Shown one piece after another: positions 7,309 to 15,230 of a stretch of 20,315 nucleotides of DNA. Source of the DNA: Paenibacillus sp. oral taxon 786 str. D14 (lineage in GTDB: Bacteria; Bacillota; Bacilli; Paenibacillales; Paenibacillaceae). The translations under genes were made by a program, and so were the position numbers. The DNA lies in assembly GCF_000159955.1 (NCBI RefSeq), contig NZ_GG695976.1, positions 43,804 to 64,118 on the forward strand, read 5' to 3'. Each line of letters begins with the position of its first letter. Position 1 is the stretch's first letter. Under the pieces are notes generated by a model that saw only the letters and a program-made list of their open reading frames with translations, was not told where the DNA came from and made no database searches.

Positions 7309-8327
7309 CACAGCCTCCTGCTTTTTCGTTGTCTTAGCAAAATTAGGATGAAAACGACCGCTCCTACGGTACCTAGAATTAAGGAGACGGGCACTTCGAA
7401 CGGCATAATGATAACCCTGGATACGATATCACACAGCATGATCGTCCCCATCCCCATGACACATACCCAAGGGAGATTGCTGCGAAGATCGTCTCCGCGA
7501 ACCATGGATATGATGTTAGGGACAATTAATCCTAAGAAAGGAAGATTGCCGATGACCGAGGCGACAATCCCTACGGCAACTGCAATGAGTAAATTCGCCA
7601 ATAGAATAAGTCGTTTGTAATTGACACCTAAAGCAGTGGCTACGTCTTCTCCCAATCCAGCTAGCGTTAGACGATTGGCATACAGAAAAATGAAGAACGT
7701 GACAATGATAATAATCCACAAATATTCATATCTTCCGGCTTGAACTGGAGCGAAAGAACCGATGAACCAGCCTTCGATCACTTGAGACATGTTAAAGAAG
7801 AGCGACAAGAAAGTGGACAATGCCGAGATGACGGCACCAAGCATTAATCCAATGATCGGAACGATCAGAGAAGAGCGAAGTCTTACACTCCTTAGGAAGA
7901 AGAAGAAAACCATCGTTCCAACGAATGAAAATATAATTGCACCCGTCATCCGTACTACTAATGAAGGGCTGGGGATTAGCAAGTAGACCGTAAGCAGACC
8001 TAAACCCGCCCACTCCGTTGTTCCGATGGTGGTCGGCTCGACCATTTTGTTCTGTGTCATCAGCTGCATGATCAGCCCTGTCATGGCCATCGCCGCCCCG
8101 GTAAGCATTAAGGCCACCGTTCTTGGAATCCGAGTGATGAAGAACATATCCCAGCCGTCTTCTTGTCCAAAGATATCATACACCCCCGTAAACAGAGAGA
8201 TGATACCTAGAATAATAACGCCGAGGATGGCAAGTATGAAGGGAAACGTCCATATCTTTTTACGCTTAGAAAGCTGAGGTTGAGAAGTAGTCTCAACCTC
8301 AGCGATAACATTCTCGGGCACAATCAT
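7308..8327 (-). CDS. yclN: YclN-like FecCD-family siderophore permease
   Basis: A 339-residue FecCD-type permease with about nine or ten membrane segments. Landmarks are the helix AMTGLIMQLMTQNKMVEPTT, IVPIIGLMLGAVISALSTF, the coupling-helix region LAGLGEDVATALGVNYKRL, and GNLPFLGLIVPNIISMVRGD. The QNKMVEPTTIGTTEWAGLG segment corresponds to the equivalent part of B. subtilis YclN. It forms the importer channel with the next gene product. The ATG at 8327 lies only three bases after AAAGGAG; the in-frame GTG two codons later has better spacing, so the true start may be 8321. It begins 13 bases after the binding-protein gene stop. The N-terminal cytoplasmic tail is about 25 residues longer than in YclN. 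Confidence 0.9.
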   Translation of the reverse strand: MIVPENVIAEVETTSQPQLSKRKKIWTFPFILAILGVIILGIISLFTGVYDIFGQEDGWDMFFITRIPRTVALMLTGAAMAMTGLIMQLMTQNKMVEPTTIGTTEWAGLGLLTVYLLIPSPSLVVRMTGAIIFSFVGTMVFFFFLRSVRLRSSLIVPIIGLMLGAVISALSTFLSLFFNMSQVIEGWFIGSFAPVQAGRYEYLWIIIIVTFFIFLYANRLTLAGLGEDVATALGVNYKRLILLANLLIAVAVGIVASVIGNLPFLGLIVPNIISMVRGDDLRSNLPWVCVMGMGTIMLCDIVSRVIIMPFEVPVSLILGTVGAVVFILILLRQRKSRRL

Positions 8328-8340
8328 GTACTCCTTTATT

Positions 8341-9393
8341 TTACTTCTTTAGAGTTTGCGCAATTTCTTGGAAGATTTCAATGAACGTTTGAATCGATTC
8401 ATTTGTGTAGGTGTCCGTAGGAGCATACAAAACTTGTCCTTTAGATACGGCTGTTGTATTTTGAAGTGCCGGAGCGTTGTTAATTACGTCTTGAGCAGGA
8501 ACACTCTCTTCTCCGCTGGAAGTTGCAGCGTCGCGATCAAGTACGAACATCCAATCCGGATTGCTTTGCGCAATAGCTTCTACAGAAACTTCATCCCCTT
8601 GGTGGTCAGTAGTTGCGTTCTCTACCTCCAGTGCTGGAACCCAGCCGAAGATATCGTACAGCGGACCCCATACGCGGCCAGTAGATGGAGCAGCGAAACC
8701 AATGTTACCACCAGAAACAATGACGCTCATGACTTTGTCTGTTCCATTGTAAGCTGCTTTCGCGTCAGCCAGCGCTTGATCGAATTCGGCTACCAGTTGA
8801 GCTGCTTCTTCATTCTTATCGAAGATTTCACCAAACTTCGTTGTAATCTCTTTGAAGCCGTTGACCAGATTGTCACCTGGCGTGCCATTTTCACCGGATA
8901 CATCAACGTTTACATCAATGACGGCTGCATTCGGAACAAGCTTCTTAATATCTTCGTAGTAGCCGGAGAAACGTTGACCTACAATCACCAGATCTGGGTT
9001 AACCGCAGCGATGACTTCCAGGTTAGGCTCTCTGTGGTTACCGATATCTTGTACCGATTCGTCGGCAACATAAGGGGAATCTTTAGGCATTACCCCTTTA
9101 GGTGCAGCCGCGAGCTTAACCCCCCAATCCGCAAGGGTTTCAAACGTTCTGTTATCCAAAGCAACGACGCTCTTCGGATTAACCGGAACCGTTACCGTAC
9201 CATGGCTATCTGTAAACTCAACGGTCGTTGGTTTTGCTGCTTCCGTCGATTCAGCGGACGTTTCGGTTGCAGTGGAAGCGTTGCTGTTATTTGCTTTCGC
9301 ATTGCTTTCCCCCGCAGTGTTTGTATTAGAGGAACATGCGGCTAACGCCAATACCAAGATGACCATCAAGATGCTCGTTATGAATCTTTTCAT
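8341..9393 (-). CDS. yclQ: YclQ-like siderophore-binding lipoprotein
   Basis: A 350-residue extracellular binding protein. The signal peptide ends in the lipobox LALAAC with the lipidated cysteine at residue 20. An Asn/Ser/Thr/Ala-rich linker of about 35 residues follows, then a class III (BtuF/FhuD-like) fold: VEFTDSHGTVTVPVNPKSVV, IGNHREPNLEVIAAVNPDLV, YEDIKKLVPNAAVIDVN, and DEVSVEAIAQSNPDWMFVLD. These blocks match the FatB/CeuE/YclQ group, which binds petrobactin and related catecholates. Anchored on the outer membrane face, it delivers ferric siderophore to the permeases encoded next. The ATG at 9393 has AAAGGAGAGG eight bases or so upstream. It is the first gene of the operon, preceded by a leader of about 140 bases, a Fur box and a promoter. 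No siderophore synthesis genes lie in the window. Confidence 0.92.
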   Translation of the reverse strand: MKRFITSILMVILVLALAACSSNTNTAGESNAKANNSNASTATETSAESTEAAKPTTVEFTDSHGTVTVPVNPKSVVALDNRTFETLADWGVKLAAAPKGVMPKDSPYVADESVQDIGNHREPNLEVIAAVNPDLVIVGQRFSGYYEDIKKLVPNAAVIDVNVDVSGENGTPGDNLVNGFKEITTKFGEIFDKNEEAAQLVAEFDQALADAKAAYNGTDKVMSVIVSGGNIGFAAPSTGRVWGPLYDIFGWVPALEVENATTDHQGDEVSVEAIAQSNPDWMFVLDRDAATSSGEESVPAQDVINNAPALQNTTAVSKGQVLYAPTDTYTNESIQTFIEIFQEIAQTLKK

Positions 9394-9509
9394 TTGTATG
9401 ACCTCTCCTTTAAATAAAAATTATATAAATAGAATGATTAACTAAATCCGTATGTACCTTGTTCCATCCTGCATGAATTTACTTCCTTACATCGCAAGTT
9501 ATCATTCAT

Positions 9510-9530
9510 TGATAATAATTATCATTATCA
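9510..9530 (-). promoter_or_regulatory. Fur box for the siderophore importer operon
   Basis: The sequence GATAATAATTATCATTATC (9511-9529) differs by one base from the classical 19-bp Fur consensus. It also contains an exact Bacillus-type 7-1-7 repeat, TGATAAT-A-ATTATCA, at 9510-9524. It lies just downstream of the predicted transcription start (about 9533), where bound Fur-Fe(II) would block transcription when iron is plentiful. Confidence 0.92.
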
Positions 9531-9539
9531 CTGAGTGTT

Positions 9540-9568
9540 ATTGTAGCATCATGAAAAATTAATATCAA
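9540..9568 (-). promoter_or_regulatory. Sigma-A-type promoter of the siderophore importer operon
   Basis: On the minus strand TTGATA (9568-9563) is followed after exactly 17 bases by TACAAT (9545-9540). Transcription would begin near 9533, immediately before the Fur box, and leave an untranslated leader of about 140 bases before the lipoprotein gene. A second TATAAT at 9425-9420 has no good -35 and is less likely. Confidence 0.7.
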
Positions 9569-9692
9569 TACAGAAATTCAAATTTTTTTGCATCTAAAAT
9601 TAGAGAATATCAAAGTCTACGATCCAGAGAAGGGATAACTATACAGCGGTCGCACAAGGTTAAACAGGTCTGGTTGAGGAGGGGGAGACAGG

Positions 9693-9725
9693 AAAAAAGC
9701 CCAGTCTTGATACGGACTGGGCTTT
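9693..9725 (-). terminator. Bidirectional Rho-independent terminator after the sensor kinase gene
   Basis: An 11-base stem AAAGCCCAGTC / GACTGGGCTTT with an eight-base loop. On the minus strand the T run is six long. It begins 58 bases after the histidine kinase stop and separates that gene from the promoter of the iron importer. The rest of 9394-9782 holds only the importer leader, promoter and Fur box. Confidence 0.88.
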
Positions 9726-9782
9726 CAGAATGGGGGTGAACTGCGGTATGGCAAATCGACAATTCGCTGTCGTGTGACGCAT

Positions 9783-11243
9783 TTAAGCTCCGACTTCGCT
9801 CACCGCATGCGGCTCTTCCATGACCGGGCCCATCTCCCCTGTCTTGGGCAAGGTCAGCACAAAGCGCGTCCAGCCTGCGTCGCTGTCGAGCGCGAGACTG
9901 CCCCCATGCTTCTCTGCGATATGCTTGGCGATCGTCAGGCCAAGCCCTGAGCCGCCATCGCTCTTGCGCGCGGCGTCTCCGCGGACGAACGCCTCGAAGA
10001 CGCGGGCACGCAATTCAGCGGGGATGCCAACGCCATTATCGGCGACCTCAATCCGCACTGCGTCCTGCCCGTCTATGAGTGACAGCCGCACATGCGTTAC
10101 CGGCGGATTGTATTTCAGCGCGTTCGCAAGCAGATTGGAGACCGCCCGGTACAGCAACTTCGTATGGATCGGCACGGGCAGCTCGTCCGAAGGAATGTCG
10201 AATTCGAACATCATCCCCTTTTCTTCGAACATATCGTAATAGTCTACGGCCATTTCGCGCGTGAACTCTGCAAGATCACATCCCTTTTTGACGACAGGAT
10301 AATCCGGAACCTCCAGCTTCGCCAACTCAAATACATCGTCGATCAGTTCAGCGACCAGCTTCGTTTTGCTGTGGATAAGACCGAGGGTTCGCTGACGTGC
10401 GGCTTCCTCCTTGATGACCCCATGCTGCAGCGCCTCCACGTAACCCTGAATCGTCGTGATTGGCGTTCTCAGATCGTGCGAAATATGGACGAGCATCCGC
10501 TGCTTGCTCTCAGCCAGCTGCCGATTGTTCGCTTCAGCTCGCTCCAGCTTTTCCGCCATCTTGTTGAAGCTCTCCTGAATTTGCGCAAGCTCGTAATTCG
10601 CTTCGATGTGCAGCCGCTCATGATAGCGCCCATCCGATACGCTGCGGATACCCGCGGCAATCGCGCCAAGCGGGTTGGTCAACCTGACTGCGGCCAAGCG
10701 GCTGTACACATAGACGTTGATGCCAAATAGCAGGACGAATAACGCCCCCGTCTCGGCCAAAGCGATCCAAAAGATCCTCTGATAGTTCTCTGTCTTCTCA
10801 TTGAGCATGAAATCCGCCCGGATCTGCTGTTTCGGCAGCCTGACCAGGACGTAACGACGCTCTCCGTCATTCGTATGGAATGGAGCCATCGACGTATAGT
10901 ATGGATTGTCGTCCGAATCGTAAAATAAAGCGTTTAGTTCCCCCTCCGTATAGCCCGTCACGTTGCCGTCCCGCTTCTCTCCTCGGACCTCCATAATCCG
11001 CAGCTGCTCATCGAGAATTTCCACCCAGCCATCCACCGCTTCAATCACACCGCTCTGGATGTCAGCCGGATCCGGACGAACGATCGCATGCGCTTGCAGC
11101 AACGACATATCCTTAGGCATTCGCACGTTGGTTCTTTCCACGAAAAAAAGCAGCAGCACGATGAAGCTCATTCCCAGCGTGAGAGAAAAAATCACGTAAT
11201 TCCGCAACAACATCCCAAACAGCTTTTGGGGTCTACGTCGCAT
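9783..11243 (-). CDS. Two-component sensor histidine kinase (HAMP-HisKA-HATPase)
   Basis: A 486-residue sensor kinase. Membrane helix 1 spans about 16-36, an extracellular region of some 120 residues follows, helix 2 is about 157-180, then HAMP (about 181-235). The HisKA helix contains LVHISHDLRTPITT with His256. The ATPase domain has the N box NLLANALKYNPP, D402-N-G in ADNGVGIP, and GGSGLGLTIAKHIAEKHGG. It should autophosphorylate on His256 and pass the phosphate to the regulator encoded directly upstream, with which it overlaps by 11 bases. The ATG at 11243 follows AAAAAGGATGAG. The extracellular segment resembles nothing I can name, so the signal is unknown. The divergent hydrolase/protease operon is the likely target. 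Because its partner regulator carries a stop mutation, the pathway may be broken. Confidence 0.92.
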   Translation of the reverse strand: MRRRPQKLFGMLLRNYVIFSLTLGMSFIVLLLFFVERTNVRMPKDMSLLQAHAIVRPDPADIQSGVIEAVDGWVEILDEQLRIMEVRGEKRDGNVTGYTEGELNALFYDSDDNPYYTSMAPFHTNDGERRYVLVRLPKQQIRADFMLNEKTENYQRIFWIALAETGALFVLLFGINVYVYSRLAAVRLTNPLGAIAAGIRSVSDGRYHERLHIEANYELAQIQESFNKMAEKLERAEANNRQLAESKQRMLVHISHDLRTPITTIQGYVEALQHGVIKEEAARQRTLGLIHSKTKLVAELIDDVFELAKLEVPDYPVVKKGCDLAEFTREMAVDYYDMFEEKGMMFEFDIPSDELPVPIHTKLLYRAVSNLLANALKYNPPVTHVRLSLIDGQDAVRIEVADNGVGIPAELRARVFEAFVRGDAARKSDGGSGLGLTIAKHIAEKHGGSLALDSDAGWTRFVLTLPKTGEMGPVMEEPHAVSEVGA

Positions 11244-11964
11244 CTAACTCATCCTTTTTGGCGAACCGGTATCCGAGTCCGCGGACCGTCCGAATATAAA
11301 AAGGTTCCCGCGGCGAATCCTCGATTTTGTCCCGTAGTCGGCTGATTTGCACCATAATCGTATTGTCATCTGCGATATAGGGCTCGGATCACACCTGCTC
11401 GAAGATTTGCTTTTTCGTAAAAATACGCCCCGGTTTGCTCATAAACAACTTCAGCAGCTTGTATTCGATCGCGCTCAGCTCGATTGGTTCTCCGCGCTTG
11501 TATAACAAGCACGCTTCATGATCCAGGATTAGCTCACCCAGCCGGGTCTCAGCAATGGCCGTGTCCACGCCTGCTCCCGCCGCCGCGCCGGCATCGTTAA
11601 ATTCGTACGTTCTCCGCAAATGCGCCTGAATTCGGGCCACCACCTCCAAAGGACTGAACGGCTTGGCGATAAAATCATCCGCACCGAGGCCAAGCCCGGC
11701 AATTTTGTCCGCCTCCTGATTTTTGGCCGACAGAACAATCACCGGAATCCTGGAATGTTTCCGTATCCATTGAAGGAGCTTGAAGCCGTCCACATAAGGC
11801 ATCATGATATCGATCACCGCCAGGTCGATTGACGCGCGAGCGAACATCTCCATCGCGGATTGTCCGTCATTGGCTTCAAGAACGTGATAATCTGGCTCCA
11901 GAAAAAGCTTCAGCATGTCCACGATGTCCTGCTCGTCGTCGACTAACAGTATCGTTTTGGGCAT
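11233..11964 (-). pseudogene. OmpR/PhoB-family response regulator interrupted by an in-frame TGA
   Basis: From ATG 11964 (GGAGTGAGGTGG upstream) the frame encodes a receiver domain with D9/D10, phosphoacceptor D52 in IDIMMP, S79 and K101 in KPFSPLEV. The start of a winged helix follows: LGELILDHEACLLYKRGEPI, then LKLFMSKPGRIFTKKQIFEQV. At codon 192 (11391-11389) a TGA occurs where relatives have the Trp of Q-V-W. The same frame continues with SEPYIADDNTIMVQISRLRD, IEDSPREPFYIRTVRGLGYR and a stop at 11233-11235, giving exactly the missing recognition helix and wing. A single G-to-A change (TGG to TGA) accounts for it; the remaining 51 codons are undamaged, so it is recent or a sequencing error. 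The truncated 191-residue product could be phosphorylated but should not bind DNA normally. Confidence 0.85.
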
Positions 11965-12020
11965 TATTCCACCACCTCACTCCTTCGTATTGTTCGCACC
12001 GTAAAGCCGATTTCCTGCTA

Positions 12021-12037
12021 TGTAAGGTTATTGTAAG
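12021..12037. promoter_or_regulatory. Candidate response-regulator binding site (11-bp-spaced direct repeat)
   Basis: TGTAAG occurs at 12021-12026 and again at 12032-12037, a spacing of 11 bases (CTTACA repeats on the other strand). OmpR/PhoB-family regulators bind such direct repeats spaced by one helical turn. It lies in the 151-base gap between the divergent response regulator and hydrolase genes. A possible hydrolase -10 (TATATT, 12070-12075) has no good -35, which suits an activated promoter. Confidence 0.35.
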
Positions 12038-12115
12038 AAAAGCGACAGGTGGCGGAAAGACGAGGTCTCTATATTGGATGTTGTTGTAACAATCATCTGA
12101 GAAAGAGGTCATGAT

Positions 12116-14413
12116 ATGGCAGAAACAGAGTTGTCCAGAAGGGGTTCGATCCGAACGTGGCGGGAACGGATTGTCGGGGGGATCAAGCGTCAACCCCCGC
12201 TGACTCCGGGCTGGAAAGGAGCATCCATCGCGCTCTTTGGTATCGCGGGCGTCATTTTTCTCATCCAAAGCTATCACCTGATTGGGTCGCGGGGCCTGTG
12301 GGATTATGTGATCGGAACCGGAGTGTTCCTGATTGCCATTACTTTCATTGCCATGATCCTTGCTGGGGTACTGCATCTTGCCAAGCGTGTGCCTTCGAGG
12401 TACATAGGTCTGGCACTTGCCTCCTTCATCCTGATGTTCATCAGCTTCATCGGTCCGATGACGGTCATGCTGATCGTCACCTTGTCCGTGCTGACCGGCT
12501 GTTCCTTATCGGGGGCGTTGATCTCCCGCTGGTTCCGGGGTTCCTATCGCGAAGCGACAACACGCACCAAGGTGATGGCCGGAGTGGCAACGGCAGTGAC
12601 CGTAGCTTTTACCCTCTGTACGGGAGTTTGGTTGGTCGATGGCGGGCGCGCCGAACTGGTGAAGCCTTACCGGCTGTCGGTCATGAAAGCACCAGAGCAT
12701 TACCCGGGAACATTAGCGAATCCTGCGGAGCCGGGGACGTATCCGATCAAAAAACTAACCTACGGCAGCGCAAACGGCTACCGAAAGGTTTTTAACGCAG
12801 AAGATTCGCTGATCACGGAGCCGGTGGACGGCTCGGCCTTTGTGGCGAACTGGTCCTCCCTCCGTACAAAGACATTTGGTTTCGGACCGGAAGCGATACC
12901 GTTAAACGGGCTGGTCTGGTATCCTGATGGAGAAGGGCCATTTCCACTCGTGATGATCGTGCACGGCAACCATCTCGCCACCGATTATTCAGACCCGGGC
13001 TATGCCTATTTGGGGGAACTGCTGGCGAGCCGCGGCTATATCGTCGTGTCGATCGATGAAAATTTTCTCAACACCTCGCCCTTCGACGACCTGTTCATGT
13101 TGAACGTGCTGGAGAAGGAAAACCCGGCACGCGGCTGGCTCATGCTGGAGCACTTGAGCGTGTGGAAGGAATGGAACGGTACGAAGGGCAACCCGTTCTA
13201 TGGGAAACTGGACATGAACCGGATCGCGCTGATCGGCCATTCCCGCGGCGGCGAGGCGGTAACGGTGGCGGCCGCGTACAACCAGTTGCAGTCACCGCCG
13301 GAGGACGGTAACATCAAGTTCAATTACGGCTTTGGCATCCGTTCCGTCATCTCGCTTGCGGGTACAGACGGCCAGTACGAGCCGGCAAGCCGGCCGACGG
13401 AGCTGACTGATCTCAACTACCTCGCCCTTCAAGGCGCCCACGACATGGACGTCAGTTCCTTCGCCGGAGCAAGCCAGTATAACCGGGTCGGCTTCACACC
13501 TGGCAGTGATAATTTCAAAGCGTCGGTCTATATCTACGGGGCCAATCACGGGCAATTCAATACGGTGTGGGGGCGGAGCGATGCACCGGGACTCGGCAAC
13601 CTGCTGTATAACCGGGCCCAGCTGATCCCGCAGGAGGAGCAGCTGCAAGCGGCGAAGGTGCTCATCTCGTCCTTCCTCGATGCAACCTTGTACGGGAGGA
13701 CCGAATACCGCGCCATTTTCCAAGACCTCGGCCACGCAAGAGAATGGCTGCCGGATACGATGTATATCAACGATTATTTGGACGCCCGGACGACGCTTAT
13801 CAGCACCTTCGACGAGGATATCGATCTTTCCACAACCACGTTGCCCGGCGGTCAACTGATTGGAGAGCGGCTGACGGAATGGAAAGAAGAACAGGTCGAG
13901 ATGAAATTCGCCCCCGGTCTGTTCAGCGCCGTTCGCCTCGGTTGGGACCGCGGCAAGGTCGACGGGATTCCTTCCTATACGATCGTCCTGCCCGACACCG
14001 GGCTTGCCGTCCCGCCGAATGGCACCCTCGTCTTCTCCATGGCGGATCGGTCGGGTACGCAGGAAGAGCTTGTTGATCTGACCATCGAGGTCGAGGATAC
14101 AAGCGGCAACACGGCTTCCATGCCACTGAGTGCAGCGGGCGGTCTGCTGCCGATGTTCGAAGGCGGTATCGTAAAATGGCCGTTTACATCGCTGATGCCG
14201 ACCAAGGAGCCGGTCTTTCAAAACTTCGCTTTCCGGCTATCCGACTTTCGCCACGTCAATCCGTCGTTCCAGCCGGAGCGGATCAGCCGAATCCGTTTCG
14301 TGTTTGATCAATCCGCCAACGGCTCGATCTACTTGCGCGATGTCGGCCTTCGTGACGATGCTGCCATCAGCGATGCAGTGAAATCCACAATTGGGAAGGA
14401 AAACGAGCGATGA
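12116..14413 (+). CDS. Membrane-anchored alpha/beta hydrolase with C-terminal beta-rich domain
   Basis: A 765-residue protein in three parts. Residues 35-173 hold about five membrane helices. Residues of about 250-530 form an alpha/beta hydrolase: an oxyanion-type VMIVHGNHLAT, nucleophile elbow IGHSRGGEA with Ser376, acid candidate Asp443 or Asp445 in LQGAHDMDVS, and His478 in YGANHGQFN. Residues from about 560 onward are predicted beta-rich, resembling a carbohydrate-binding-like jelly roll. The catalytic domain should face outside. It is an esterase- or lipase-like enzyme of the dienelactone hydrolase/BAAT-like group; the substrate is unknown. ATG 12116 follows AGAGGT with six-base spacing, preferred over ATG 12111, which is in another frame. 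The stop overlaps the CPBP protease start as ATGA. It is divergent from the two-component pair, the likely regulator. Confidence 0.85.
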   Translation: MAETELSRRGSIRTWRERIVGGIKRQPPLTPGWKGASIALFGIAGVIFLIQSYHLIGSRGLWDYVIGTGVFLIAITFIAMILAGVLHLAKRVPSRYIGLALASFILMFISFIGPMTVMLIVTLSVLTGCSLSGALISRWFRGSYREATTRTKVMAGVATAVTVAFTLCTGVWLVDGGRAELVKPYRLSVMKAPEHYPGTLANPAEPGTYPIKKLTYGSANGYRKVFNAEDSLITEPVDGSAFVANWSSLRTKTFGFGPEAIPLNGLVWYPDGEGPFPLVMIVHGNHLATDYSDPGYAYLGELLASRGYIVVSIDENFLNTSPFDDLFMLNVLEKENPARGWLMLEHLSVWKEWNGTKGNPFYGKLDMNRIALIGHSRGGEAVTVAAAYNQLQSPPEDGNIKFNYGFGIRSVISLAGTDGQYEPASRPTELTDLNYLALQGAHDMDVSSFAGASQYNRVGFTPGSDNFKASVYIYGANHGQFNTVWGRSDAPGLGNLLYNRAQLIPQEEQLQAAKVLISSFLDATLYGRTEYRAIFQDLGHAREWLPDTMYINDYLDARTTLISTFDEDIDLSTTTLPGGQLIGERLTEWKEEQVEMKFAPGLFSAVRLGWDRGKVDGIPSYTIVLPDTGLAVPPNGTLVFSMADRSGTQEELVDLTIEVEDTSGNTASMPLSAAGGLLPMFEGGIVKWPFTSLMPTKEPVFQNFAFRLSDFRHVNPSFQPERISRIRFVFDQSANGSIYLRDVGLRDDAAISDAVKSTIGKENER

Positions 14414-15165
14414 CCAAGATAAAGAAGATGGTATCTGCGAAAAAAGTGATGGCCGTTATGGTGCTAGGCTTGATCTCAGGCGCTTTGTTAGGAGCGCAGC
14501 AAGCGATGACCTTAACGCCTGAACTGGAAAGTCAAGTAGCGGCTCAGCTCGGGTCGAAGCAAGTGATTATCCTGATCGCTATGCTTCAAACTGCAGCGTT
14601 GGCGAGTCTTGCTACAATCGCAGGAGTATGGGCTTCTCCAAAAGTACATTTGAACAAACCGTTTGTTTTGAGCAGGAAAAGCATTGTTGCAGCGGTGAGC
14701 ATCGGACTATTGTCAGCCAGTTTTATTGCCATTGCAGAAAAGCTGGTTTTTGCCGAAAGTTTGGGACTGGCGGAGAGATTTGAATTTTCCTGGCTTTATT
14801 TTCTGGGAAGCGTATTGTACGGGGGAATCATTGAGGAGCTTCTGCTCAGATTCGGACTCATGTCGATCATCATCTGGCTGGCCAGCAAGCTTACGAAAAC
14901 TACAGATCGCAATGGCATTTATATCGCGGGGATGGTCATGGCCGCATTGATCTTTGCCGCAGGGCATCTTCCTGCGACTGCACAAATGTTGGGGTTAAGC
15001 ACCGTTACCGTAATCCGGACGTTATTGCTTAACTTCTTGCCGGGCATCGGATTTGGCTATTTATATTGGAAACACGGATTAGCCTACGCCATGCTCGGAC
15101 ATATCGCCACGCATGTCATCAATCAATTGGTCTTGCTTCCTATATTGTTCAATGTCATGAACTGA
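14410..15165 (+). CDS. CPBP/CAAX-type intramembrane metalloprotease
   Basis: A 251-residue membrane protein with about six to eight hydrophobic segments and the three motifs of the CPBP (Abi/CAAX) family: E142-E143-x-x-x-R147 in IIEELLLRFG, FAAGH with His186, and LGHIATHVIN with His231/His235 and Asn238. Such proteins are relatives of the prenyl-protein protease Rce1; bacterial members act in bacteriocin maturation or immunity, or in other membrane processing. The ATG overlaps the hydrolase stop as ATGA, with AAGGA ten bases upstream, so the two are co-translated and may act on the same envelope process. A bacteriocin-type role is tempting because an exporter-like operon lies next door, but that operon is convergent and no precursor peptide gene is visible. 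Confidence 0.88.
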   Translation: MTKIKKMVSAKKVMAVMVLGLISGALLGAQQAMTLTPELESQVAAQLGSKQVIILIAMLQTAALASLATIAGVWASPKVHLNKPFVLSRKSIVAAVSIGLLSASFIAIAEKLVFAESLGLAERFEFSWLYFLGSVLYGGIIEELLLRFGLMSIIIWLASKLTKTTDRNGIYIAGMVMAALIFAAGHLPATAQMLGLSTVTVIRTLLLNFLPGIGFGYLYWKHGLAYAMLGHIATHVINQLVLLPILFNVMN

Positions 15166-15174
15166 GTATAATGA

Positions 15175-15204
15175 AAATCCACAACCGCTTAAGGTTGTGG
15201 ATTT
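15175..15204. terminator. Bidirectional hairpin between convergent operons
   Basis: A perfect 12-base stem AAATCCACAACC / GGTTGTGGATTT with a six-base loop, ten bases after the CPBP protease stop and 27 bases before the end of the ABC ATPase gene read from the other side. The T runs are short (ATTTAATAT on plus, TTTTCAT on minus), but its strength and position suit a terminator shared by the two convergent operons. Confidence 0.75.
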
Positions 15205-15230
15205 AATATATGGAGGCGGGGATTCAGAAT

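Noticed and set aside
8356..9345. Long plus-strand open frame (about 329 codons) opposite the siderophore-binding lipoprotein gene
   Set aside because: It lies wholly antisense to a clearly recognised lipoprotein, has no family resemblance, is rich in Cys/Arg/Asn of the kind produced by antisense reading, and lacks a proper ribosome site.
9420..9425. TATAAT on the minus strand close to the lipoprotein gene as main promoter
   Set aside because: No acceptable -35 at the right distance; the TTGATA-17-TACAAT pair upstream is much better and is positioned with the Fur box.
11389..11391. TGA in the response regulator as a selenocysteine or reassigned codon
   Set aside because: Trp, not Cys, is expected at this position, no selenocysteine-insertion hairpin is apparent, and other genes in the window end in ordinary TGA stops.
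13292..14221. Long minus-strand open frame (about 309 codons) inside the hydrolase gene
   Set aside because: Antisense shadow in a GC-rich gene; composition is Arg/Gln/His-rich without recognisable domains, while the plus-strand frame has a full catalytic hydrolase.
15166..15230. Bacteriocin precursor peptide near the CPBP protease and ABC exporter
   Set aside because: The gap is 65 bases and filled by the shared terminator; no leader with a double-Gly motif or Cys-rich core was found here or in 18043-18310 or 18975-19046.
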